From Henckelia pumila (Eukaryota > Streptophyta > Magnoliopsida > Lamiales > Gesneriaceae), in the NCBI RefSeq assembly GCF_033568475.1, contig NC_133122.1, positions 167,612,130-167,676,129 on the forward strand: a DNA stretch of 64,000 nt, written 5' to 3'. Both the position numbers and the translations under genes were made by a program. How positions within the stretch are numbered: the first letter of the stretch is position 1; each line of letters starts with the position of its first letter. This document shows positions 11,626 through 23,078 of this stretch, piece after piece. The notes under the pieces were generated by a model. It saw nothing but the letters and a program-made list of their open reading frames with translations, was not told where the DNA came from and searched no databases.

Positions 11626-13539
11626 AATACTCCCAAACTTAGACTTTTGCTAGTCCCGAGCAAAACTATTAAAAACCAAATTCTAAAACTCATTCTCTCA
11701 AACCAACAAGAATAGCCAAGAAATATTACGGAGCAATGGCCTCAGCAATGATTTCAAAGAATTCAAATCCAATCCTATCCAACCTACTAACACTTGAAAG
11801 TTTTAATCATAACCAAAATAACCGCATAAACTCACAATATCCGCAACTCACGTTTCAAAACACCCTTATCCAAGTTCAATTCAAACATTCATAGATCAAG
11901 AGGACTTTTCAGGGTAGCAAAGGATCAAATATAGGATATAAAATCAAAAACACTCACAAATAGGTAAATGCAAAGAATAAGATTGTGTGCATTTTTCAAT
12001 CAAAATTCATAATCATTAAAAGTATCAATCAACAGTACATAGGCTAAATTCTCGCAACTCTTCTCCGCTAGTATATTGGGCAACTGAGACTCGATCAATA
12101 GGACTTAATCAGCTTATAATGTAATCCTGGCTTATGGCTACAAACGAAGGATAAGAATTCAAAATAAGGAATAAATGATGCTTAAACTCTAATCTCGACT
12201 CCTTTTCATTCACAATTTCACACTTATTTCTTTACTTCATTGATTTTTTCAACTTTCATCTTTTCAACTTCTTTCACAACTAATTTATTTTCACAACTTT
12301 TTCAAATCTTCCTTTTCTACTACCTCTTTTCATCTTTTCAATTCATCCACCACACCATTCCATTTTTCACAAATAAAACTAGGAGAATATAATATTTTAA
12401 CATTCAAATTACTCCCTTAAAGGTAGGAAATAATGTTTAGGCTATTCAGGTAGTCAATGTAGGACCTTGAAATAATGACGAATGGGGGTTTAATCACACG
12501 TTTACACGCATGTCATTCGATTTTCAATAAAGCTCAAACAAGGTACTAGGGATAAAATATATAATTAGGTAGCTTGAAAGGCTCAAACGAATTCAGAAAA
12601 ATCGCCTAAATTATTCCTAATCACAGTTTTTCCCGTATTTCGCCTCGAAGAGTGTTCGAACTAGTTCTAGACAAGTCTCAATCCATAATTAATTCATACA
12701 AAAATCAATCAGTGCAGAATAAGAATAATCATCAACAGTAAACGATGATTTTTAACAAATTTTCAGAATTTTCTTGTACCTCAATGTTCTCATATACGTG
12801 TAGGCTCAAATGGGCAACTAAGGATAAATAAATTCAATGAAAATTAGGCCCAAAAATTCAAACAATGCCTGAATCATCTCTATGTTTGTATGTCTCAAAA
12901 TTCAGATTCAAGTATTAATCACAGAGTATATAGGAAATTGTTCATCTAATTGGTTCTATTTTTTCAAAAAAATATTTGTCAGATAGGTGGACAATCATGG
13001 ATTTCAGTTATAGCACAAAAAATTTTTCTTTCATCAGCCATGCTTCCAATTCTTTCTCGACTTCTTTTCAATTCAACTCAACTCAACTAACAAAATTTTA
13101 TTCTCAACAAAAAAATTTTATCTATGAAGCACAATAAAACTCAACGAAACAACTATCAACCAACTAAATCAAACACTAATTCAAACACTAAATCAAACAT
13201 TGATTTACCCCCCAAAACTTAATGTAATCATTGTCTCTAATGATTAAAAACAATAAAGAACAATGGACTCATACCTTCAACACCGATCATCAGTACTCGA
13301 TGTCATCAAAATTTCCAGTAAAATAACTCGCAACCGCAAGACCATATGAGAGGTGAGAAGCGCAACATGAACGTCCAAATTAACCTGAAAAGAATACATG
13401 CACAGAATTAAGTCACAAAAATAAAACCAACGCAAACAAGATACAACGCTTAATGTATGGGAAAGAAGAGAGTGTGCTCGATGTCAAGCCCAAGAGAAGA
13501 TTCGATGGCCCATGAAAGTGAAGCCGTTGGAGCATGAAT
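11626..13539 (-). other. Non-coding 3' internal region of the nested Athila element
   Basis: About 1.9 kb without a credible ORF. It begins (on the - strand, adjacent to the LTR) with the polypurine tract. The TAGTCCCGAGC next to it (near 11651) is the complement of the GCTCGGGACTA also found before the LTRs at 24225 and 26955. The rest is AT-rich and CT-rich in patches. I did not find the CATCCGG block of the other Athila-type elements here. Confidence 0.7.
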
Positions 13540-14290
13540 GAGACGCCCTTCCTTAGTGCGATTGCGCTTGTATGTTGCTCGGTCCATGGCTGCGTAGTAT
13601 TAGTTTGCACTCTGCTGGGACATTTGCTTGAACAAGGAAGTGATTGCTAGTAAAGAGGCATCATGATCGCATGTACGGAGCAACTAGGAAAGCATGGAAA
13701 GCTTTTCTGTTCGTGTTGTTGTAGGTTGCTAGTTATCGCATAAAGGAGCAGCTGGTGATGTAAAAGCTTGTTCGCGCATGGTCTGCAACTGATGAGTGAA
13801 ATTGCGAAGCTTGCTGCGCTGTTGAGGATTTTTGGCGCAAGAGATTGGTGGAGCTGCGCGATCGCACAAGAGGTTGTGCAGATGGAAAATTGTTTGCGCA
13901 AGGGTGAAGGACTGTTAAGCGCGATAGCACTTGATTCAGTGCTAATGAGGAGAGGTACGCGCTATTTCTCTTGGATTTGCGCAGAAGAGGTTGGATAGGC
14001 GCGATTGCGCATGGAGTAATGCAGATGGGGTAATGGGAGCGCGATTGCGCTTAGTGGGGCGCAGATGGGAACTTGTTAGCGCATGGTTTAGGGAATGTGG
14101 CATGCGCGTTTGCGCTGAGGATGGCGCATATGAGGATGTTGTTTGCGCAAGGAAGAGCGCTGATGAGATTGCGCGTTTGCGCTAAGTGAAGCGCGGTTAG
14201 GGATCCTTTTGTTTGCGCAAGATTTTGCGCGGATGGTTGGCGCGATTGCGCTAGGGGAAGCGCAAAAGACATGGAATCAATGCGCAGAGG
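13540..14290 (-). repeat. GCGC-rich palindromic repeat island
   Basis: GCGCGATTGCGC, GCGCGTTTGCGC and variants occur about eight times (near 13557, 13854, 13918, 13999, 14039, 14103, 14171 and 14239), mixed with TTTGCGCAAG. Spacing is mostly 40-80 bp, often 64-68. Small open frames here are low-complexity shadows. The block lies between gag-pro and the polypurine tract, a position similar to the array at 8902-9082. Confidence 0.7.
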
Positions 14291-14484
14291 AGAGGCGGGC
14301 ACGGGATAGTTACGAGCGAGCGTGAATAAAGGTCTGCCAGAAGCTCTAAATTCCTGAAAAATTCAAAAATTTTATAATATCAAGCCTCCAATAATAATTC
14401 AAAAATCATAAATTAAATGATGAACAAAAATAAAAATTAAAGCAGAAATTGAATAAAATAGAAATAAATTAAAATACACAAAAA

Positions 14485-14534
14485 TTTTGGGTTGCCTCCC
14501 AAAAAGCGCTTGGTTTAGAGTCGTCAGCCCGACT
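14485..14534 (-). other. Conserved post-gag hairpin, AGGCAA loop
   Basis: On the - strand, AGTCGGGCTGA (complement of 14524-14534) is followed by TTTTGGGAGGCAACCCAAAA (complement of 14485-14504). The stem is 7 bp (TTTTGGG with CCCAAAA) and the loop AGGCAA. The same pair of boxes with other stem bases occurs near 23109, 25839 and 55734. It lies right after the gag-pro stop. Confidence 0.8.
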
Positions 14535-14544
14535 TTCACCAATC

Positions 14545-16750
14545 TTAGGTCTTCCCCTTAACTTTCACATGCCAAATAAATTCCACGAACCGCCATTTAA
14601 ATTTTGCTCTCTTTTTTGTGGCCTTCTTCGTTGGTAAATTCTGCGCTTCCAGCTTCTCAACCGGCTCAATCAAGCACAATTCCTCGATGGGTGGGCTAGA
14701 TGTCTTCATGAAGAATTTAAAAATCACTCGTTCGTACTCCACACCCATCGACAATTCCCCCTTCTTTACTTCAATTTTGGCATCCGCTGTGGCCAAGAAT
14801 GGTCTCCCAAAGATAAGTGGAGCACCATGATCCGCGTCAATGTCCAAAATTACAAATTCCGCTGGGAATATGAATTTATCCACCTTGACTAGCACATCTT
14901 TAACAATACCCAATGGATATGTGATGCTTCTATCCGCTAATTGCAATGAAATCATAGTCGATTTCATCTCTCCCAACTTTAAGGCCCTGTAAATAGACAA
15001 CGTCATTAAATTAATACTGGACCCTAAATCACATAGTGCAGTAGTAAAATGAGAACCACCAATAGAACAAGGAATAGTAAAACTCCCTGGATCTTTCAGC
15101 ATTTGTGGCACTTTCTTTTGTAGCACCGCACTGCACTCTTCAGTTAGATTCACCACCTCGTTCTCTAGCAGTCTCCTTTTCTTGGACATCATCTCCTTGA
15201 TGAACTTTGCATAATTTGGCATTTGCTCCAAAGAATCAGCAAAAGGGATGTTGATGTGAATTTTCTTGAAAATCTCCAAAAACTTGGAGAACTGCTCATC
15301 TAAAGCTTTCTTCTTCAACCTCTGCGGGTAGGGGAGTGGAGGCTTGTACATCGGTTTCGAGTCAGGTTTAGGCTCCTTCTCTTCGACTTTCTCCTCAAAT
15401 TTCTCCTCTTCAATAGCAGGTTCTTGGACTCCAACTTCTTTGCCACTCCTCAACTCAATGGCATTGCACTTGTCCTTGGGATTTACCTCTGTGTTGCTTG
15501 GGAATTGGCCGCGGTTGTTGTCTTTCAGTGCGTTCGCCAACTGCCCTATGCTAGTCTCCATGGAATGCAATACCGCGCCCATGTTGGCCATGTGCGTTTC
15601 CAAGCTGTCAAGGCGAGACTCAGTTCTCTCCATCCTCTTACCTGATTCCTGCACAAAGGTACTAACCACATCCTCCAAAGACAACTTACCATCACCCTTA
15701 TTAGTATTATTAGCATATGAAAAATTTTCATTATTCCGCAAACTAGGGTGATAAGCATTAGGAACCGGATTACCTTTGTAAGCTCCATAACCTCGGTAGC
15801 CAGTAGGATTGATATAATTGACTTCCTCTGGGCATGTGATCCTTCAAATCCAGTTGAATTTGCAACATTAATCTTATTCAAAGAAGCTTTCTGTGTAGTC
15901 AGTGCAGATAATTGAGCAGTGATGGATGTGAGAGGATCCACGGCATACACTCCAGCTGGCTTCTTGACTCCCATACGCTCAGATGGCCATTGGAAACTAT
16001 TGACTGTCATCTGCTCCAGCATATCATAGGCCTGTACAGGGTCCTTTGCAAAAATAGTTCCTCCAAAACCAGAATCCACGTTCATCCTTGTAGGCACGTT
16101 CAGTCCGTTGTAAAACCACTCGATCTGTTTCCAATCTGCAAAATTGTGGTTAGGACAACGTCTAAGTAATTCTTTGTACCTTTCCCACGCCTCGTATAGA
16201 TTTTCAATGTCCATCTGCCTGTAAGTGCTGATTCAATCTTCAACTGGGTGGACTTGGCAGGTAGAAAGTACTTTGCAAGAAATTTTTCTGCTATCCCCTC
16301 CCAAGTAGTGATTCTTCCTAGCGGCAGCGATTGCAACCAACTTCTGGCTTGATCCCTGAGAGAAAACGGAAACAAGCATAAGCGGATAATATCCTCAGAC
16401 ACAACATTAATTTTTACCGTATCGGTTATCTCCAAGAAAGTGCGTAGGTGTAGGTGAGGATCAGCAGTGGCGCTCCCATTAAATTTGTTCTGTTGAACCA
16501 TGTTGATCAAGGCCGTCTTTAGATCAAAATTATTTGCATTGATGGTTCCTCAAGCGATTACAGAATAGTGAACCTGGATCGTCGGTCGGAAGTGATCTCT
16601 GATTGGCACCAGGGAAGCTTGATTGACGTTCTCTTCATCCATTCTCTCAATTTCTTCTCTTCTAATTCTTCTTAAAGCACGTGCAGTGCGCTCGATCTTC
16701 GGATCAAAAATTAGAGAATTCGCACTTTGAGATCGTCGCATAGACTGCAA
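14545..16750 (-). pseudogene. Athila gag-protease
   Basis: Read from 16750 to 14545. The N-terminal part has MRRSQSANSL and the RRIRREEIERMDEENV helix. The capsid-like region (16510-16230) contains LFPFSLRDQARSWL, a gypsy Gag hallmark. A coiled-coil-like stretch (ESRLDSLETHMANMG) lies near 15620 and an acidic linker near 15390. The protease domain has active site DLGSS at about 15025 (DLG in place of DTG, as usual in Athila) and ends with LIFGRPFLATADAKI. Defects: TGA at 16550 and frame changes near 16220 and 15845. The last 398 codons are open. Stop at 14545; no pol follows. Confidence 0.9.
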
Positions 16751-16857
16751 TTAAAAATAAGAAGAAATTAATTAGTAACATAAAAATAAAATAAAAAGAA
16801 CTCTAAATTAAAATCTAGACTAATTGGTAACAAGACTAAAAAATAATCAAAATTTAC

Positions 16858-16875
16858 TTCCCGGCAACGGCGCCA
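16858..16875 (-). other. Primer binding site (tRNA-Asp type)
   Basis: On the - strand TGGCGCCGTTGCCGGGAA, 5 bp from the LTR end, matches the complement of plant tRNA-Asp 3' end over 16 bases. Confidence 0.85.
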
Positions 16876-16880
16876 AAAAC

Positions 16881-18270
16881 TGGTTGTGAAAAATCCTCGC
16901 AAGCGTACGAGTGTAAAGTTTTAATATAGTGATAAAATCATATATCGATCCCACATGGAGTAAAATGAAAATATTCAGTGCTTGTAATTAAAATAGGCCA
17001 AACTTTATCTAGAAAATCAATATTTTAGAGATTTGCATAAAAATAAAATAATCAATGAGTTTAAAAGCACGCATACAACTTTCAGATAAATATCAATCAG
17101 ATAAAAATGATCTAGAGGTATAGATTTCACCTGTTTCAACAACAATCAATCCTAATTAATTAATATTCATGAATTCCAATCAATTAATACCAAGAACACT
17201 TAAGTGTATTATTCCCTCTCCCGAGTGCCGAATAAAATATATCAACTATAATTCAATTCCAATATCCCTATTAAGAATCTACTTGCAGTGATCAATTCAA
17301 TACAATGTTTTTTTTTTAAAAGCTCTGTTAAAATTATACACTCTCCTGAGCGATGTAAATAATTAACAGTGTATTCTCTATTGGTCCTATTCAAAATCTC
17401 CTCTCCCGAGTGCCAGATTTCAAATAAATATTACAAATCTATTATTGATCAGATAATTGAAAAGACAATAAATTCTAGAAAAAAAAATTAATCTAGAAGA
17501 AACTCAATTCAATAAAATAAAAAATTCATGAAAGTGTCTACACCAGGTTCCATCCCACCTCTAGACTCTAAAAAATTAGTTCATAATAAAATTCTGAATA
17601 AAACAAAACATGTTCAAAAATCCAAACATATTCAGAATAAAATAAAAGATAAGAAACAAATCCGTCATCGACGTCGTGTCCGGTCGATCGAACTCCGTCT
17701 TCGTTCTTCAAGTAAGCACAGAAATTCTTCACGATCACTTCTCAAATATTTCTCTGATATGCGTGTATTTTGTGTGGCGGCTCTCTTGTCTGATAAAAAT
17801 TTCCTTATATATGGTCATGAAAAATCCCACTCAAAAGCCCATGAAAATAATTTATTTCCTTTCCGATAAAAATTCCCAAAGTCAGATTTCGCGATGCGCG
17901 GGCGCTCCAAAATTCAAGCAGGCGCGCATAGACTACTGCTTTCAATTCTCACGCCTTCAGAATGTAGCGTGTTAGCGCTTCCCTTTTCCTCATTAGCGCT
18001 TGAAGAAGCGCTAACCATTTGGCCCAAAAGAAGGCCCAATTACTTTCTCTTCTTATCTGATCGTTCTTTTCTTTCTTTTCTTCTCTAATTCCTCTTTTCT
18101 TTTTATTTTCTTTTAATTTATTTTTCTCACACACTTTTCTTCTTCTTCCACCAAATGTCCATAATTCCCTACGAACACAAAAACAACAAAACACCCACAT
18201 AAATCTGCTCGAAACAAACAATTAACAATTAAAATCATATATAAATTAAGTGTATAAAATTCACTTATCA
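16881..18270 (-). repeat. 5' LTR of the nested Athila element
   Basis: Matches 10235-11625 along its length (1390 bp). It carries the same U3 inverted repeat at 17971-18015. Its outer end is followed by duplication GCTTC at 18271-18275. Confidence 0.93.
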
Positions 18271-18275
18271 GCTTC

Positions 18276-18427
18276 GAGGGCTAATATCTCATGTCGGGTT
18301 GAACCCTGCGGCCTATCCTACTGCACCACCATATCCACCTCCATTCCATTTCCAATACACTGCTCTCCGCCAAAATCTGCCTGATGATTCAGATGACCAA
18401 GCCACTGGCGACGATGAGGACCAATGA
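18276..18427 (+). pseudogene. env-like ORF, 3' end
   Basis: Continues the frame cut at 10234 and ends at TGA 18425-18427. The encoded tail is proline-rich (PTAPPYPPPFHFQ) and then acidic (DDSDDQATGDDEDQ). The join at the GCTTC duplication keeps the frame, which is independent support for the insertion model. Confidence 0.8.
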
Positions 18428-19481
18428 TCAAGGGAGTTTTTTTTAGTTTTATTTTGTTTTATTTAGTGTGTGTTTTGCATCATAAGTTCTGTTTGTTTTT
18501 CTCCATGCTTTTAAGTTTGTTTTTAGTTTCTTTAGCATTGGGGACCATGCTTGTTTTGAGGTTGGGGAGGGTGTTTGCGTTGAAGTTTTTCTTGGTTAAT
18601 GTTTAGTGTTTGCATTTTCACTTTTGTTTGCATTGTGTGTTGAGTGAGACGATGAATGGGGGCTGATGATGATTCGAAATTGTGAATTTTGAAAAAAAAT
18701 AAATAAATTTGTGTGTGGTGCTCTTGATTTGACATGAAAAACTGTAGGTTGACCCGTGAATAGTTTAAGCACTCATGTTAGACCAATGGATTGTAACGAA
18801 ATATTTGATGAAATTTTTGTCTTTTTGACCATTGCACAGCAATAGGTGGTTTGTGGATCTTAATTGTGTTCTATGAATTTTGACGAGCTGCTAGCATGAC
18901 ACTTAAGATCTTGGGCGCACCTAAAAAAAATAAAAAAAATTTACAACTCCATTCGGGCCTTGAAAGGATTGAAATCCTAAAATATTAAATTCAAGGCTAA
19001 GTATGCGGATAAAATGGGGTTGATGCTCCATCCGGGCTATAAAAAAAAGAAAAATTTCATATCCTAAGCCAGTTATAGCTAAGTCAGTGGGTAATTATTG
19101 GGGCTAAAGCAATACCAGGTGTAAAATCCGGAAGTGTGTAATTCCTTATCTCAAGGGAGGTGGGTGTGTCTAGAGTCGTTAGAAGGAATGGACACTTGAG
19201 AGTGAAACTTGCACTGATTTGTTATAGGTCGCTAAGCAGATTTGAAATGGATTCTGTCTGAGTTGTATGAAACTGGAATAAAATTTCACACACACACGTT
19301 CACGTTAAACCGAAGGTATATTATGAAAACTTAAGAGCAATGGTATTTTTGTGTTCTGTTGTGAAGGAATTTCTCGGAGGCCATGAATTCTCATGAATCG
19401 TCTTACTCGCTTTTGTGTTTGCATTTTAGTTATCACCTGTTTTGATCAGGGAGAGCAAAAGGTTAGTTTGGGGATCGAGGT
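18428..19481 (+). other. 3' non-coding region of the chimeric Athila element
   Basis: No gene. Includes a TTTAGTTT-rich start, then the CATCCGG/ATTGAAATCC block (18941-19145) that recurs at 23727, 26457 and 56447. It ends with a polypurine-like AGTTTGGGGATCGAGG just before the LTR at 19482. Confidence 0.75.
18941..19145 (+). repeat. CATCCGG/ATTGAAATCC block, copy A
   Basis: Contains CTCCATTCGGGCCTTGAAAG, GATTGAAATCCTAA, GCGGATAAAATGGGGTTGAT, GCTCCATCCGGGCTATA and AGTTATAGCTAAG in that order. The same order occurs in copies B, C and D. Confidence 0.85.
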
Positions 19482-20872
19482 TGATAGGAGTCATTTTTCC
19501 CGTGTTTTATTACTTATTTTCTTTGTGTTTGGCATGCGTTCCATGTTGTCATGTTCGTTTTTATCCATTTCTTGTTGCATTTTAGTGTATTTCTGTGTGT
19601 TTTGTTCACTCCTATTGATTTATGGTTAATTTGGCAGGAAAATAGAAAAATCATAATTTTGGGAATCATAAGGAGGTGCGCTCGGTCTGCAGGATTTAGC
19701 AGACCGAGCACAGGCATACTAAGGAGAGGCAGAAAGTTGAAAGAAATTGGGCGCCCGAGCGGTAGAAAAGAGCCGCTCGAGCGCGTGCTCGAGATGCAAG
19801 GCAGAAAGCTAGTGGAATTCCCAGCGCCCAAGCGGTAGAAAAGCCGCTCGGGCGCTCCCGCGTAATTATGGAAATTATTATTCCGGGAGTTTTATTTGGA
19901 AAGGACTCTGAGGGGCACTATATATAGGATATTTTCAGACGTCTAAAGGGTTGGATACACAGAGAATTGAGGCGGAGGCGGCTGCTGAAGATTGAAGACT
20001 TCTTCTTCTCGTTGGGATTTTTTCTTCTTCAAAATTACTAGATTTTTATGTTGGAAACTTTGTTAGCTTGAATTTTATGATGAATTGTAGTAGCTATACT
20101 TTTATTTTGTTGGAATTTAGGGGATCTGAACCCCAAAACACGTATGTGTGATTGAACTTTTTGGACGAATTGAGTTTGATTTATACTAGTATTTGATTTT
20201 ATCATGGTTTATTATTCTATGTTGAGGAGTAGCTAACTCTAGCATAGATTCGTAGGTTGTGAATTGCTGTCGAGAGATATATTCATGATTAGGATGAGTT
20301 ATAAAATCCATGGACTTAAAATATGCATAGAGATATTATATTTAGTACATGTTGATAACCATAGACCAACAAGTTGAAAGTTATAGGAATTCAAAGAACG
20401 TCAAGCAATCAGTAATGATAAATAATTAAAGAGATTTTATTGTTTCATTAACTTGAATTAGATTGGCATAAACTCGAGAGAAAGTATCGATACTTCAGGA
20501 ATTTCTGTCAAATCTATGTGTATTAAATTAAGATTCAATCGTCCAGCTCAATTAGGGGGAAGGTGAATCGAAATTCCAACAAAATCCTTTCATATTATCT
20601 TTCTCAATCTTGAAAAGTTCGGTTCATAATATGCATTAATTTTAGTTATTTAAGTTGAATTCATTAGTCACAAATTTTAGTTACAATTAATCATCAAACT
20701 TTCGTTACTTTGGGTAGAGAAATAAGATAATTGAGTTATTGTGACGTAGTCCCTGAGGACGATACTTGTACTCCGTACAATTTTCTATAACTTAAGTCGT
20801 GCACTTGCGATAATATTGATCATAAAAAAGAGATAATTATATTAATTTTAAGTGTTGGTATTTGTTCGATCA
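19482..20872 (+). mobile_element. 3' LTR, Athila-type (family Y)
   Basis: Starts TGATAGGAGTCA after a purine tract and ends at a CA near 20872 where Tekay gag begins. The 1391 bp length equals the nested Athila LTRs. TATA-like TATATATA at 19919. It carries a three-unit inverted-repeat array (19678-19855). It does not resemble the LTR at 4196-5509 beyond general layout. The right boundary is inferred from where Tekay sequence starts. Confidence 0.75.
19678..19855 (+). promoter_or_regulatory. Three-unit inverted-repeat array in LTR U3
   Basis: Inverted repeats start at 19678, 19751 and 19824, exactly 73 bp apart. Arms: GCGCTCGGTCTGC with GCAGACCGAGCAC; GCGCCCGAGCGG with CCGCTCGAGCGC; GCGCCCAAGCGG with CCGCTCGGGCGC. 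The two intervening spacers share AGGCAGAAAG. The array ends about 65 bp before the TATA box. Confidence 0.9.
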
Positions 20873-20875
20873 TCG

Positions 20876-21495
20876 GGCTACTACATGGAGAGAATGGAGA
20901 GTGCTTCCAGATTTTTCACTGCATCGATGAGCAGAAGAGGGAGTTTGTTAGCTTTCTTCTGGAAAGGAGTGCCCGCAAGTGTTGGAAGTCCACTTCTGCA
21001 CCTATGTTGTTCGAGCGAGGCGTGGATACTTGGGCAGAGTTCCATACAGTGTTCAGGAATTTGTACTTCCCTCAAGCACTACGTCAGGAGAAGATGAACG
21101 AACTGATGAAGTTGCGACAGGGAATCATGTCGATAGATGAGTACCAGCAGAGGTGCTTTGAGGTTTTTCCATATTGCCCATATGTTGCTACAAGCTCTAA
21201 GGCCAAGTTTGATCATTAATTTATGCAGGGCGTCAACCTAGAGATTTACAAGAGAGTGGCTATATATGAAGATCAGATGTTGTACGAGGTGTTGGTTAAC
21301 AATTGTCGATAGGTAGAGAAAAATATCCAGGGTAATAGGGATTTTTCCTCCTTCTGACCAGGTAACTCTTTGGGGCCTAAACAACAGTCTTTCAAGAAGC
21401 CTAGTGCATCTTCTTCTTCAGGTTCAGGTTCAGGTTCAGGTTCAGGTTTTGGTGGTGTTGTGTTCCACTCTGTGAAAAAGAAGGGACAATGTGAG
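20876..21495 (+). pseudogene. Tekay gag, capsid part
   Basis: Structural Gag protein. Recognised by WAEFHTVFRNLYFP, ALRQEKMNELMKLRQGIMS and VDEYQQRC-like IDEYQQRCFEVF, typical of chromovirus capsid. A GGTTCA microsatellite (21417-21449) encodes a Gly-Ser run before the zinc knuckle. In-frame stops at 21217, 21310 and near 21356. The first cysteine codon of the zinc knuckle (21490-21492) is separated from the rest by the insertion at 21496. Confidence 0.85.
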
Positions 21496-22883
21496 TGATA
21501 AGTGCAATTTATGCACTTAATTTATATATGATTTGACATGGATTTTGTGATGTATCAAGTAGATATTATGAGTATTTGTTGTTGTTTTTGTGAGATGGAA
21601 GGATTGGAAGAAAAGTAGCAAGAAGAAGCAAAAAAGATGAAATACGCAGCAGAAACTTCAGAACATTACTGGGAAAGTTTGAAACTTCCAAAACAAATCT
21701 CTACCATTCAAAGTTTAGGATATTTTGAAGCTACTGTCAAAATTTCAGCTCAATCTGATGATTAGATTGTGAGATATGAATTTTTGAAAATTGTCGCGCG
21801 CTGCAGAATATCACATGCGAGAGGCATGCATGCCCTCACCCTACTACTGAGTGCCCGCGCGTCGCGATTCCAGATTTGCATAGTCTTATTTTGGAAGGAA
21901 ACTTTGGAATATTTATGGGCTTTCTTTGACGGGCTTCGAGGACATATAAAAAAAATTTGTTATGCACAATAGAGAGGAGCAGCCGCCGCACAACTTAGAC
22001 AGAAAAATTGGGAGTTAAGCGTGAGAATTGGGAAGAGAAATCTGGACAAGAACTTGAAGAAATTGAAGAACAAAGACGAAGATCGATCGACTGGACCTGT
22101 CGTCAAATACTCGGATTTGTTTTTCATCCTTTAAAACTTATTATTATTGATTTGATGTCTAGTTTCATGAACATGACTTGGTTTTATTTATTTTTGATCA
22201 TTAACTAAATTTTATTAGTCTAGATATTGACGTAGCATGGAGTAGACACTTCTACAACTTTTTATTTTTACTGGATTTAATTTCTCCTAGATTAATTGTT
22301 TTTCTAGATTGATTGTATTTTCAATTAATTGATCACTAATTGATTTGTTATATTTATTTGAAATCATTGCTCGGGAGAGGGAATTTTGAATAGGACCAAT
22401 AGAAATTACACCGTTAATTGTTTATATAGCTTGGGAGAGTATATAACATTAATGGAGCCTTAGGAAGAACATAGTTTTTAATATATCACTAAGACTAAAT
22501 TTTTAATAGGGATATTGGAATTGAATATTAGTTGATGCACGAAAATAATACAATTTTGGGGTTATTGGCTATTAATTGAATAGAATTCATGAAAATAATT
22601 TAATAAGGAATAGTTGTTGTCGAAACCAGGTGAAATCAAAACCTTTAGACCATTTTCTCTCATTGATATTTTCTGAAGTTATGTGTGCACTTTGCTAAAA
22701 TTTTCTGATTTTATTTAAGTTGAAAACCAAAAATATTTATTTAATTTTCTATATAAAGTTAAGACTATTTTAATTACAAGTACTAAATAATTTTCAATAT
22801 TACTCCATGTGGAATCGACACTCTATTCATCACTTTATTAAAACATGACACCATGCAATTTGCGGGCACAAAAATACGCAACA
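21496..22883 (+). repeat. First LTR of the tandem element
   Basis: 1388 bp from TGATAAGTG to GCAACA. TATA-like TATAAAAA at 21945, preceded by a GC-rich patch with GTCGCGCGCTGCAG near 21795. A diverged PBS, TGGCGTCGTTTCGGGGA, begins at 22890. Confidence 0.92.
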
Positions 22884-23078
22884 AGTTTTTGGCGTCGTTT
22901 CGGGGATTGGTTCAATTTATTGTGTAGTAATACTGTACCAAGTGATCTTGATTTTGATTTAGAATTATTATTTTTTATTGTCTATTTATTATTATCATTA
23001 TTTTTTGGATTAATTTATTTTGTTTTATCTATGTCTGTATTTTATTCACAGATCTTAAAGTTTTGTAAGTGCGGACGC

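Larger units (their letters stand above)
10235..18270 (-). mobile_element. Pol-less Athila element nested in the env-like ORF
   Basis: Complete insertion on the - strand with LTRs of 1391 bp (10235-11625) and 1390 bp (16881-18270). TG/CA ends are flanked by a perfect 5-bp duplication GCTTC (10230-10234 and 18271-18275). It has a tRNA-Asp PBS (16858-16875) and a polypurine tract on the - strand (complement of 11629-11640). The only coding region is gag-protease (14545-16750). No RT, RNase H or integrase is present in the 2.9 kb between gag-pro and the 3' LTR. It is therefore non-autonomous at about 8.0 kb. Removing it restores one reading frame across the env-like host ORF. Confidence 0.95.

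Noticed and set aside
13413..14302. Several open frames in the GCGC-rich block
   Set aside because: Frames exist on both strands because the repeat lacks stops; sequence is low complexity.
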